Source: Flavobacterium sp. H122
GTDB lineage: Bacteria; Bacteroidota; Bacteroidia; Flavobacteriales; Flavobacteriaceae
Length of the DNA: 64,000 bases
Assembly: GCF_004959765.1 (NCBI RefSeq)
Contig: NZ_SJZD01000002.1
Coordinates: 310,001-374,000, forward strand
Reading direction: 5' to 3'
Shown here: one piece after another, positions 26,137 through 34,075 of the stretch
Numbering within the stretch: position 1 is the first letter of the stretch
Layout of the letters: each line of letters opens with the position of its first letter
The notes under the pieces: generated by a model
Seen by the model: only the letters and a program-made list of their open reading frames with translations
Database searches by the model: none
Told to the model about the DNA's origin: nothing
Made by a program: the position numbers and the translations under genes

Positions 26137-26176
26137 AAAACCCGATAATTATATAATTATCGGGTTTTCTTTTTTT
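26137..26176 (+). terminator. terminator of the rimP-nusA-infB operon
   Basis: AAAACCCGATAATTAT is followed directly by its reverse complement (26153-26168), then a T-rich tract. The symmetry means it can also end minus-strand transcription of the APC gene (stop at 26195). Confidence 0.9.
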
Positions 26177-26194
26177 GTGGTTGAATGCTTATTC

Positions 26195-27598
26195 TTATTT
26201 CCCTTTTGTTAAATAATATATCGGAATTCCTGCAAGCATAATTAATACCCCCCAGCCACAGGTACTTGTTCTGTCAATAAGCAGCATCACACAAATTGCA
26301 GTAGCCACTAAAATGTATAGGGCTGGTAAAAACGGATATGCAAAAGCTTTGTAAGGTCTTGCAGCGTCAGGCATTTTTTTACGTAAAATGAAGATTCCGT
26401 AAATTGTAAGGATGTAAAATATGATTACGATAATCATTACGAAGTCTAATAAATCACCGTATTTTCCAGTCAAACATAGTGTTGATGCCCAGATACATTG
26501 GATCCATAAACCCCATCCCGGTACTGATGCGTTATTTAAATTGGCGGCTTTTTTGAAAAACAAACCGTCTTTTGCCATAGTGTAATATACTCTTGAACCG
26601 GCCATAATCAATCCGTTATTGCAACCAAAAGTTGAAATCATAATCATAACTGCAATAATCATGGTTCCCGATGTGCCAAAAATATGTTCAGAAGCTACTA
26701 CAGCTACTCTGTCTGAAGGAGCAAAGGCAATTTCTGATAAAGGCATAACCGCCAAATACATTACATTGGCTAAAACATAAATAATACTTACAATTAAAGT
26801 TCCTAAAAACAAACTCAGTCCTACATTACGTTCCGGGTTTTTAATTTCACCAGAGATAAACGTTACTCCGTTCCAGGCATCACTTGAGAATAATGAGCCT
26901 ACCATTGATGCTGCTATTGCTGAAACTAATGCAAAGTCGCCAATTTGAGTCCATGTATTTGTGTCTTTGCTGAATGACTGAGCGGTCCAGGCATTTGACC
27001 AGTTGGCATCCCAAATATCTCCTTTGGCAGCCAGTAATAATCCAAAGATTATTAGTCCGAATAATGAAGCAATCTTGGTTATGGTAAAAATCTTTTGTAT
27101 GATTTTTCCGTTTTTGACACCTCTGCTATTTATGTATGTCAGTAAAATGATAGTGACAATTGATACAATCTGTGCAACGCTTAATTTGAATGAAGGTGTA
27201 TCTATAATAAAATTATTTTCACTGAATGCCGGAATTAAATAAGCAGCAAATTTAGAAAATGCCACACCTACAGCGGCTATTGTCCCGGTTTGTATTACCG
27301 CAAAAAAGCTCCATCCGTACAAAAATGCAACCAGCTTGTTGTAAGCTTCTTTTAAGTAAACATACTGTCCGCCAGCCTGCGGAAACATGGCACTCAATTC
27401 GCCGTAACTTATTGCGGCAGTGATGGTAATTAATGCCGAAATAATCCATATAAGTACTAACCACCCGGCACTTCCTATATTTCGGGTAATGTCTGCACTT
27501 ACGATAAAAATACCGGAGCCTATCATTGAGCCTACAACAAGCAACGTTGCATCCAATAATCCCAACTCGCGTTTAAAATTTTGTTTTTGTTCTTCCAT
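26195..27598 (-). CDS. APC family amino acid permease
   Basis: A 467-residue inner-membrane transporter with about 12 helices. The APC signature is at the N-terminus (LLVVGSMIGSGIFIVSADI), with the second helix AAISYGELSAMFPQAGGQY and the later FISGEIKNPERN loop. These features fit the LAT/YbgF-like amino acid/antiporter group, but the substrate cannot be assigned. It is convergent with infB and divergent from ruvB. A good -7 box was not found in the 90-bp divergent gap on this strand. Confidence 0.92.
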   Translation of the reverse strand: MEEQKQNFKRELGLLDATLLVVGSMIGSGIFIVSADITRNIGSAGWLVLIWIISALITITAAISYGELSAMFPQAGGQYVYLKEAYNKLVAFLYGWSFFAVIQTGTIAAVGVAFSKFAAYLIPAFSENNFIIDTPSFKLSVAQIVSIVTIILLTYINSRGVKNGKIIQKIFTITKIASLFGLIIFGLLLAAKGDIWDANWSNAWTAQSFSKDTNTWTQIGDFALVSAIAASMVGSLFSSDAWNGVTFISGEIKNPERNVGLSLFLGTLIVSIIYVLANVMYLAVMPLSEIAFAPSDRVAVVASEHIFGTSGTMIIAVMIMISTFGCNNGLIMAGSRVYYTMAKDGLFFKKAANLNNASVPGWGLWIQCIWASTLCLTGKYGDLLDFVMIIVIIFYILTIYGIFILRKKMPDAARPYKAFAYPFLPALYILVATAICVMLLIDRTSTCGWGVLIMLAGIPIYYLTKGK

Positions 27599-27679
27599 AG
27601 TTTTTGGTTTGAAGGGCTAATATAAGTTATTTGTTTTAAAATACTCAATACTGAAAACAGTGACTGCTCTCTAAATTTT

Positions 27680-27687
27680 TATCTTTG
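27680..27687 (+). promoter_or_regulatory. -7 box of ruvB
   Basis: TATCTTTG ends only 4 bases before the ruvB ATG at 27692, predicting a leaderless or nearly leaderless mRNA. Confidence 0.5.
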
Positions 27688-27691
27688 TAAA

Positions 27692-28714
27692 ATGAACGAA
27701 AATTTAGATCCTAATAAAGAACGTTACACGCCACAGGAGATGGATATAGAACGTGCTTTGCGTCCATTGAGTTTTGAAGACTTTGCAGGACAAGATCAGG
27801 TGCTGGAAAATCTAAGAATATTTGTAAAGGCGGCAAATTTACGTGGCGATGCGTTAGATCATACGCTTTTTCATGGTCCGCCCGGTTTAGGTAAAACGAC
27901 TTTGGCAAATATTTTAGCCAATGAACTTGGTGTTGGGATAAAAATCACTTCCGGTCCGGTGCTGGATAAACCAGGCGATTTGGCAGGTTTATTGACTAAT
28001 CTGGATGAACGTGATATTTTATTTATTGATGAAATCCACAGGTTGAGCCCGGTTGTTGAAGAGTATTTGTATTCGGCAATGGAAGATTATAAAATTGATA
28101 TTATGATCGAAAGCGGCCCTAATGCCAGAAGCGTTCAGATAAATTTGAATCCGTTTACCTTAGTTGGAGCTACAACACGTTCGGGTTTGCTTACAGCACC
28201 TATGCGTGCCCGTTTTGGTATTCAGTCCCGTTTACAATATTATAATACAGAATTGTTGACCACAATTGTGCAGCGTAGTTCATCAATTTTAAATATGCCT
28301 ATTTCAATGGAAGCTGCCATCGAAATTGCCGGCCGCAGCCGTGGCACACCGCGTATTGCAAATGCATTACTTCGTCGTGTCCGGGATTTTGCACAGATAA
28401 AAGGAAATGGTACCATAGATGTTGAAATTGCGAAATATGCTTTAAAAGCCCTGCATGTTGATGCTCATGGTCTGGATGAAATGGACAATAAAATCCTGAC
28501 GACCATAATTGATAAGTTTAAAGGCGGTCCGGTAGGTATAACTACTTTGGCAACAGCTGTTTCTGATAGTGCGGAAACCATTGAAGAAGTTTATGAACCA
28601 TTTTTGATTCAGGAAGGTTTTATTATCCGTACGCCCAGAGGCCGTGAAGTTACTGAAAAAGCCTATAAGCACCTGGGAAGAGTACGATTAGGGAATCAGG
28701 GAGAGCTTTTTTAA
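27692..28714 (+). CDS. ruvB: Holliday junction branch migration helicase RuvB
   Basis: AAA+ motor that, with RuvA, drives branch migration of Holliday junctions. The 340-residue product shows [15 protein letters not shown], Walker [10 protein letters not shown], Walker [10 protein letters not shown], sensor ATTRSGLL and the C-terminal winged-helix domain ending in GNQGELF. The stop codon TAA (28712-28714) is also the first three bases of the left inverted repeat of the downstream cassette. The partner gene ruvA is 5 kb away at 33491. Confidence 0.97.
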   Translation: MNENLDPNKERYTPQEMDIERALRPLSFEDFAGQDQVLENLRIFVKAANLRGDALDHTLFHGPPGLGKTTLANILANELGVGIKITSGPVLDKPGDLAGLLTNLDERDILFIDEIHRLSPVVEEYLYSAMEDYKIDIMIESGPNARSVQINLNPFTLVGATTRSGLLTAPMRARFGIQSRLQYYNTELLTTIVQRSSSILNMPISMEAAIEIAGRSRGTPRIANALLRRVRDFAQIKGNGTIDVEIAKYALKALHVDAHGLDEMDNKILTTIIDKFKGGPVGITTLATAVSDSAETIEEVYEPFLIQEGFIIRTPRGREVTEKAYKHLGRVRLGNQGELF

Positions 28715-28743
28715 TTTAGAAGTTAGAAATAAGAATTTAGAAA
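28712..28743 (+). repeat. left terminal inverted repeat of the cassette
   Basis: Begins TAATTTAGAA and ends GAATTTAGAAA, so it contains two copies of an AATTTAGAA core. It pairs with 29128-29159 with five mismatches in 32, all in the central part. Confidence 0.75.
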
Positions 28744-28746
28744 TCA

Positions 28747-29115
28747 ATGCCGCATCAGGATAAGGATTTAAAAAAGAGAACTAAACAATTTGCTGTAAGA
28801 ATATTAAATTTTGTCGAGAATTTAGAATATTCAGTTGTGAAAAAGTTAATTGTTAATCAAATCGCAAAATCAGGATCTTCAGTTGGCGCAAATTATCGTT
28901 CTGCTTGTAGAGGAAGGAGTGATGCTGAATTTTTATCAAAGATGAATATAGTACTTGAAGAAGCTGATGAAGCTTTATTTTGGTTGGAAGTTGTTGAAGA
29001 AATGAATTGGAAAAATAATGATGAATTAAAATTTCTTTTAGATGAAGCAAATGAACTAACTGCAATTTTTGTGTCAATTATAAAAAATACAAAAAGTAGA
29101 ATCAACAATAAATAG
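28747..29115 (+). CDS. four-helix bundle protein (S23/bAvd-like family)
   Basis: A 122-residue, all-helical, basic protein of the S23 ribosomal intervening-sequence/Avd-like group. Family marks are the N-terminal [41 protein letters not shown] in the middle and a C-terminal helix ending [10 protein letters not shown]. These proteins form nucleic-acid-binding pentamers in related diversity-generating retroelements, and related ORFs occur inside 23S rRNA intervening sequences. Neither a reverse transcriptase nor rRNA is present here. The gene is bounded by inverted repeats and intrudes between ruvB and queG. Function unknown. Confidence 0.88.
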   Translation: MPHQDKDLKKRTKQFAVRILNFVENLEYSVVKKLIVNQIAKSGSSVGANYRSACRGRSDAEFLSKMNIVLEEADEALFWLEVVEEMNWKNNDELKFLLDEANELTAIFVSIIKNTKSRINNK

Positions 29116-29127
29116 GTAGTGCTCAAT

Positions 29128-29159
29128 TTTCTAAATTCAAAATTCTGAATTCTAAATTA
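29128..29159 (-). repeat. right terminal inverted repeat of the cassette
   Basis: On the minus strand it begins TAATTTAGAA and continues TTCAGAATTT, TGAATTTAGAAA. It overlaps the reading frame leading into queG. Confidence 0.75.
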
Positions 29160-30065
29160 TTAAATACAAATAAAATAAAAGCTGAGGCACTTCGTCTCGG
29201 TTTTCTTTCCTGTGGAATTTCCAAAGCAAATTTTCTTGAACAGGAAGCGCCTAGATTGGAATCTTGGTTGAAAAAAGGCATGCATGGGCAAATGTCATAT
29301 ATGGAAAATCATTTTGACAAACGGCTTGATCCAAGATTATTGGTGGATAATGCTAAAAGTGTGGTTTCCTTATTGCTGAATTATTATCCGTCAGAGGTAC
29401 AGAATGAAGATTCCTATAAAATTTCCAAATATGCTTACGGGCAGGATTACCACTTCGTGATTAAAGACAAACTCAAGGATCTATTGAAATTTATTCAGGC
29501 CGAAATAGGTGAGGTAAATGGTAGGGTCTTTGTGGATTCAGCCCCGGTTTTAGATAAAGCATGGGCAGCAAAAAGCGGTTTGGGATGGATTGGTAAAAAT
29601 TCCAATTTACTGACAAAACAGGTTGGCTCTTTCTATTTTATTGCCGAACTAATCATCGATTTAGAGTTGGAATATGATAATCCAACGACCGATCATTGCG
29701 GTTCGTGTACTGCCTGTATTGATGCCTGTCCCACACAGGCAATAGTACAGCCTTATGTGGTTGACGGAAGCAAATGTATTTCCTATTTTACTATCGAATT
29801 GAGGGATCAGATTCCAACTGAAATGAAAGGGAAATTCGATGACTGGATGTTTGGTTGCGATGTGTGTCAGGACGTGTGTCCCTGGAATAGATTCTCTAAA
29901 CCGCACAACGAGCCCTTGTTTAATCCTAATCCTGAGATTTTATCCTTTTCTAAAAAAGATTGGGAGGAAATAACCGAAGACGTCTTTAAAAAAGTATTTA
30001 AAAACTCGGCTGTAAAGCGAACAAAGGTTGAAGGTCTTGTTCGTAACCTTGAATTTCTGAAGTAA
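29142..30065 (+). CDS. queG: epoxyqueuosine reductase QueG; start codon uncertain
   Basis: Last step of queuosine synthesis: reduces epoxyqueuosine in tRNA with cobalamin and two 4Fe-4S clusters. Visible are [11 protein letters not shown] near the N-terminus, [17 protein letters not shown] with the catalytic Asp, [16 protein letters not shown] and [11 protein letters not shown]. The conserved N-terminus ([10 protein letters not shown], 29184 on) has no in-frame ATG, GTG or TTG between the upstream stop (29109-29111) and a TTG at 29256, which lies inside the conserved domain. I give the in-frame ATT at 29142, which yields 307 residues, close to the usual length; CTG 29145 or ATA 29175 are alternatives. 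The missing start coincides with the right repeat of the inserted cassette. The rest of the frame is intact. Confidence 0.85.
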   Translation: MLNSKLLNTNKIKAEALRLGFLSCGISKANFLEQEAPRLESWLKKGMHGQMSYMENHFDKRLDPRLLVDNAKSVVSLLLNYYPSEVQNEDSYKISKYAYGQDYHFVIKDKLKDLLKFIQAEIGEVNGRVFVDSAPVLDKAWAAKSGLGWIGKNSNLLTKQVGSFYFIAELIIDLELEYDNPTTDHCGSCTACIDACPTQAIVQPYVVDGSKCISYFTIELRDQIPTEMKGKFDDWMFGCDVCQDVCPWNRFSKPHNEPLFNPNPEILSFSKKDWEEITEDVFKKVFKNSAVKRTKVEGLVRNLEFLK

Positions 30066-30125
30066 AATCAGTACCTTTAATGGAGGCTTTTTTGTTTGAT
30101 TCTTCAACTAATCTAATGGGAATCT

Positions 30126-31019
30126 ATGAACTGCAAAAAGATTCTTTTCAGTTTGATTGTTTTGTTAATGCCAATGGGTTTCATTGCGCAATTTCATGTC
30201 GATGTCGTTCATTTTAATTTTCAGACACGATCCTCTTCTTATAAAAATCACCCTGATTGGAATACTCAAATTGATAATTATAATTGCAGTATTTTTTTAG
30301 GGAAGGAATTTAAAAACAAAAACGTATTATTTGTTTCGGTTGCCGGGGAAAAAATTCTCGGAAATATATCTCAGGAAATAAATTACAAAGTTGATTTGTC
30401 AGGTTTGGCGTTAGCTTCAGGTTTTCAAAAAGTGTCAAAAAATGAAAAATGGGCAACAACTTTTGGAAGTATTTTAAAAAGGGTTTCCAGTTATAATGAT
30501 GTTGATAAGGTGAATGGTTTTCAGTTTGGAGGTTATCTGCTGGAAAGCTGGAAAGTAAATGATAATGTAAAACTGAAAGCCGGCATGTATTATAACAGAG
30601 AAGCTTTTGGTGATTTTTTTATTCCGTTGCTGGGTATTGACTGGAGGGTTAATGACAAATTCAAATTATACGGGACATTGCCTTCTTTTTACAAAATAGA
30701 ATATAATCCTGTGAAAGATAAGTTATATACAGGTCTGCATTTTAAAACAACGACCAGTTCTTATTTTTTAGGGGAAGCCTATGGTAATAGTTATGTGAGG
30801 TATGATGAAATTCAGCTTAAGCTCTTTCTGGACTGTTTTATTTATAAAAAAATAATTTTATATGCAGAGTTAGGAACTTCTTTAGGGAATTATCAGCTAA
30901 GATACAATGCAGGTAACTCTCAACTCGATGTTCCTGCTGATGCTGTCCAAAAAATGACTCCGGTATTTAGTGCAGGACTGGCATACCGCATAAGGTTTGA
31001 TTTACAAAGCAATAAATAA
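30126..31019 (+). CDS. putative outer-membrane beta-barrel protein (DUF6268-like)
   Basis: A 297-residue protein with a signal peptide (about 1-21, LIVLLMPMGFIAQ) and alternating aromatic strands throughout, ending ...AYRIRFDLQ in the manner of an outer-membrane barrel. It resembles the DUF6268 group by pattern, though this is recognition by eye. No enzymatic motif is visible. It begins 60 bases after queG; a TACCTTTA element at 30072-30079 is a weak promoter candidate. Confidence 0.6.
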   Translation: MNCKKILFSLIVLLMPMGFIAQFHVDVVHFNFQTRSSSYKNHPDWNTQIDNYNCSIFLGKEFKNKNVLFVSVAGEKILGNISQEINYKVDLSGLALASGFQKVSKNEKWATTFGSILKRVSSYNDVDKVNGFQFGGYLLESWKVNDNVKLKAGMYYNREAFGDFFIPLLGIDWRVNDKFKLYGTLPSFYKIEYNPVKDKLYTGLHFKTTTSSYFLGEAYGNSYVRYDEIQLKLFLDCFIYKKIILYAELGTSLGNYQLRYNAGNSQLDVPADAVQKMTPVFSAGLAYRIRFDLQSNK

Positions 31020-31055
31020 ATAACCGGTAAAATTTATAAACTTTATGGTTAAAGC

Positions 31056-31086
31056 TTTCATTCTTAAACTGCATATCTTACCTTTG
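31056..31086 (+). promoter_or_regulatory. promoter of maeB
   Basis: TTTC (31056-31059), 19-base spacer, TACCTTTG (31079-31086); leader about 20 bases. Confidence 0.65.
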
Positions 31087-31111
31087 CAAGTCCAATATAT
31101 TTCAAAAAAAT

Positions 31112-33406
31112 ATGGCAGACGATAAAAAAAGAAGAGAAGCTCTTTTATACCACGCAAAACCACAGCCTGGAAAAATCAAGGTTGTTCCCACTAAAAAATA
31201 TGCAACACAAAGAGATCTGTCTTTAGCTTATTCACCTGGAGTAGCTGAACCATGTATAGAGATCGCAAAAGATGTTGATAAAGTCTATAAATATACAGCT
31301 AAGGGAAATCTTGTGGCTGTAATTTCGAATGGTACAGCGGTTTTAGGTTTGGGTGATATAGGACCTGAAGCGTCAAAACCTGTAATGGAAGGTAAAGCCT
31401 TGCTTTTTAAGATTTTCTCTGATATTGATGTTTTTGATATTGAAGTTGATGCAACTGATATAGATAAATTTGTTGATACAGTTAAAGCTATTGCACCTAC
31501 ATTCGGAGGAATTAATCTTGAGGATATCAAAGCACCTGAATCTTTTGAAATTGAAAGAAGATTAGTAGAGGAACTGGATATTCCTGTTATGCACGATGAC
31601 CAGCACGGTACTGCAATTATATCTTCTGCGGCATTGTTAAATGCATTGGAACTGGCAGGAAAAGAAATTGATAAAATAAAACTGGTTGTTTCCGGTGCGG
31701 GTTCAGCCGCTTTGGCTTGTGCTAATCTATATGTTGCTCTTGGAGTCAAATCGGAAAACGTTTATATGTTTGATGTAAACGGAATGCTTACATTGGACAG
31801 AGATGATTTATCAGAACTTCAAAAAAGATATGCTAAAAACGGTCCTTCAAAAACGTTAGCTGAAGTTTTAGTAGGTGCTGATATGTTTTTAGGACTTTCA
31901 GCAGGAAATATCCTTAAGCCTGAAATGCTATTAACAATGGCTGATGATCCAATCGTGTTTGCTATGGCAAATCCAATTCCTGAGATTGATTACCATGCGG
32001 CAGTTAACACACGTGAGGATATTATTATGGCGACTGGCCGTTCTGATTATCCTAACCAGGTAAACAATGTATTAGGCTTTCCTTATATTTTCCGTGGGGC
32101 CTTAGATGTGCGCGCTACAAAAATTAACGAAGCTATGAAAATGGCAGCTGTTAAAGCATTGGCGTGTCTGGCAAAACAGCCTGTTCCTGAGCAGGTTAAT
32201 ATTGCGTACGGAGAGACTAAATTGGTTTTTGGCCGTGATTATATTATTCCAAAACCATTTGATCCGCGTTTAATTGCTGAAGTTGCTCCAGCTGTAGCTA
32301 AGGCTGCTATTGAAAGCGGAGTTGCGCAACAGCCTATCACAGATTGGGATAGATATAAAGATGAATTGCTGGAGCGTTTGGGTTCTGATAATAAAATGGT
32401 CCGAATGCTGGCTAACCGTGCAAAAACAAACCCTAAACGGATTGTTTTTGCAGAGGCTGATCATTTGGATGTATTGAAAGCTGCACAGATTGTACATGAA
32501 GAAGGAATTGGAGTGCCTATTTTATTAGGAAACCGCGAAATCATTTTAGAGCTTAAAGAAGAATTGGGTTTTGATGCTGATGTTGAGATTCTTGATCCTA
32601 AAACAAAAGAAGAGGAGGAAAGACGTTTGCGCTTTGCAAATACATACTGGGAATCACGCCGCCGCCGCGGAATTACTTTATTGGATGCGCAAAAATGGAT
32701 GCGTGAACGTAATTACTTTGCCGCAATGATGGTTAATGAAGGAGAGGCGGATGCATTGGTTACAGGTTATTCCCGCAGTTATCCGTCAGTAGTAAAACCA
32801 ATGATGGAATTAATTGGTAAAGCTCCGGGTGTAAGCAGAATTGCAACAACCAACCTGATGATGACCTCACGTGGTCCAATGTTTTTGGCTGATACTGCCA
32901 TCAATCCTAATCCATCGGCTGATGATCTGGCTAAAATTGCTTTAATGACAGCAAAAACAGTTAAATTATTCGGTATGGAACCGGTGATGGCTATGGTGTC
33001 TTTCTCAAACTTTGGATCTTCAAAAGATGCAAGTGCTTCAAAAGTACGTGAGGCAGTTGCGTATCTTCATAATTATTACCCGGATTTAATCGTTGACGGA
33101 GAAATTCAAACGGATTTTGCCTTGAATTCCGATATGTTAAAAAGTAAATTCCCTTTTTCCAAACTGGCGGGACATAAAGTAAATACTTTGATTTTCCCTA
33201 ATCTGGAATCGGCCAATATTACCTATAAAATGCTGAAAGAGTTGTATAAGGTTGATTCTATTGGTCCTATAATGTTAGGAATGGATAAACCAATACATAT
33301 TTTTCAGTTGGGGGCAAGTGTGGAAGAAATGGTAAATATGGCTACTGTTGCAGTTATAGATGCACAGGAAAAAGAAAAACGCCAACGCATGCAAACCAAA
33401 AAATAA
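31112..33406 (+). CDS. maeB: NADP-dependent malic enzyme with C-terminal phosphotransacetylase-like domain
   Basis: Oxidatively decarboxylates malate to pyruvate, making NADPH. The 764-residue fusion has the malic enzyme part at about 1-430: LAYSPGVAEPC, TAVLGLGDIGPEA, HDDQHGTAI (about 161) and the nucleotide-binding VVSGAGSAALACANLY. The C-terminal 330 residues resemble phosphotransacetylase; in MaeB-type enzymes this part binds acetyl-CoA for allosteric control and is not catalytic. It is a single gene with its own promoter, upstream of ruvA-sprA. Confidence 0.95.
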   Translation: MADDKKRREALLYHAKPQPGKIKVVPTKKYATQRDLSLAYSPGVAEPCIEIAKDVDKVYKYTAKGNLVAVISNGTAVLGLGDIGPEASKPVMEGKALLFKIFSDIDVFDIEVDATDIDKFVDTVKAIAPTFGGINLEDIKAPESFEIERRLVEELDIPVMHDDQHGTAIISSAALLNALELAGKEIDKIKLVVSGAGSAALACANLYVALGVKSENVYMFDVNGMLTLDRDDLSELQKRYAKNGPSKTLAEVLVGADMFLGLSAGNILKPEMLLTMADDPIVFAMANPIPEIDYHAAVNTREDIIMATGRSDYPNQVNNVLGFPYIFRGALDVRATKINEAMKMAAVKALACLAKQPVPEQVNIAYGETKLVFGRDYIIPKPFDPRLIAEVAPAVAKAAIESGVAQQPITDWDRYKDELLERLGSDNKMVRMLANRAKTNPKRIVFAEADHLDVLKAAQIVHEEGIGVPILLGNREIILELKEELGFDADVEILDPKTKEEEERRLRFANTYWESRRRRGITLLDAQKWMRERNYFAAMMVNEGEADALVTGYSRSYPSVVKPMMELIGKAPGVSRIATTNLMMTSRGPMFLADTAINPNPSADDLAKIALMTAKTVKLFGMEPVMAMVSFSNFGSSKDASASKVREAVAYLHNYYPDLIVDGEIQTDFALNSDMLKSKFPFSKLAGHKVNTLIFPNLESANITYKMLKELYKVDSIGPIMLGMDKPIHIFQLGASVEEMVNMATVAVIDAQEKEKRQRMQTKK

Positions 33407-33464
33407 GTTGGTCGGGAATAAGGGTAGTTAGTCTATTAATAGTAAAGTAATTACAGAAAATTAC

Positions 33465-33472
33465 TATATTTG
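33465..33472 (+). promoter_or_regulatory. -7 box of ruvA-sprA
   Basis: TATATTTG, 18 bases before the ruvA ATG at 33491; no good -33 element. Confidence 0.5.
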
Positions 33473-33490
33473 ACGGCTAACGAAAGTGTT

Positions 33491-34072
33491 ATGATTGCGC
33501 ATATACAAGGAAAATTAGTTGAAAAAAACCCTACTGAAGTTGTAATTGACTGTAATGGAGTGGGTTATCATGTAAATATATCATTGCATACCTTTGGTTT
33601 ATTACCGTCAACTGATTTTTTGAAACTTTATACTTACTTATTGATTAAAGAAGACAGTCACTCTCTTTTTGGTTTTGTTGAAAAATCAGAAAGAGAGATT
33701 TTTAAATTATTGCTTTCAGTGTCAGGAATTGGGGCCAACACTGCAAGAACCATGCTGTCTTCCATAGAGCCTAAACAGATTATCAATGCAATTGCTTCAG
33801 GGGATGTTGCTGTTATTCAATCCATCAAAGGTATTGGTGCAAAAACAGCGCAAAGAGCAATTATTGAGCTGAAAGACAAAGTGTTAAAATTGTATGATAT
33901 TGAAGAAGTTTCTTTAACTGCAAACAATACAAACAAAGATGAAGCGTTATCTGCATTAGAGGTTTTAGGTTTTGTGCGTAAAACAGCTGAAAAAGTAGTA
34001 GATAAAATCGTTTCCTCAGCCCCGGATGCTTCAGTTGAAAACATCATCAAACAAGCTTTAAAAAACTTATAA
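33491..34072 (+). CDS. ruvA: Holliday junction branch migration protein RuvA
   Basis: Binds Holliday junctions and loads RuvB. The 193-residue product has the N-terminal OB fold (MIAHIQGKLVEK, VDCNGVGYHV-like VIDCNGVGYHV), two helix-hairpin-helix motifs (SVSGIGANTARTML and SIKGIGAKTAQRAI) and the C-terminal RuvB-binding domain (EALSALEVLGF). The ATG at 33491 is preferred over a TTG at 33470, which lies inside the -7 box. sprA begins three bases after its stop, so the two are co-transcribed. Confidence 0.95.
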   Translation: MIAHIQGKLVEKNPTEVVIDCNGVGYHVNISLHTFGLLPSTDFLKLYTYLLIKEDSHSLFGFVEKSEREIFKLLLSVSGIGANTARTMLSSIEPKQIINAIASGDVAVIQSIKGIGAKTAQRAIIELKDKVLKLYDIEEVSLTANNTNKDEALSALEVLGFVRKTAEKVVDKIVSSAPDASVENIIKQALKNL

Positions 34073-34075
34073 ACG

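Larger units (their letters stand above)
28712..29159 (+). mobile_element. inverted-repeat-bounded cassette carrying a four-helix-bundle gene
   Basis: A 448-bp unit between ruvB and queG. Its ends are 32-bp imperfect terminal inverted repeats (28712-28743 and 29128-29159, 27 of 32 positions matching). The only gene inside is the 122-codon S23-type ORF. No transposase is encoded and no clear target duplication is visible (left flank CTTTTT, right flank TTAAAT). The left repeat supplies the ruvB stop codon and the right repeat lies at the expected start of queG, as expected of an insertion into a formerly tight gene pair. Mobility is inference. Confidence 0.55.

Noticed and set aside
28747..29115. 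Diversity-generating retroelement or 23S intervening sequence
   Set aside because: The S23/Avd-like gene is present, but there is no reverse transcriptase, no template/variable repeat pair and no rRNA nearby.
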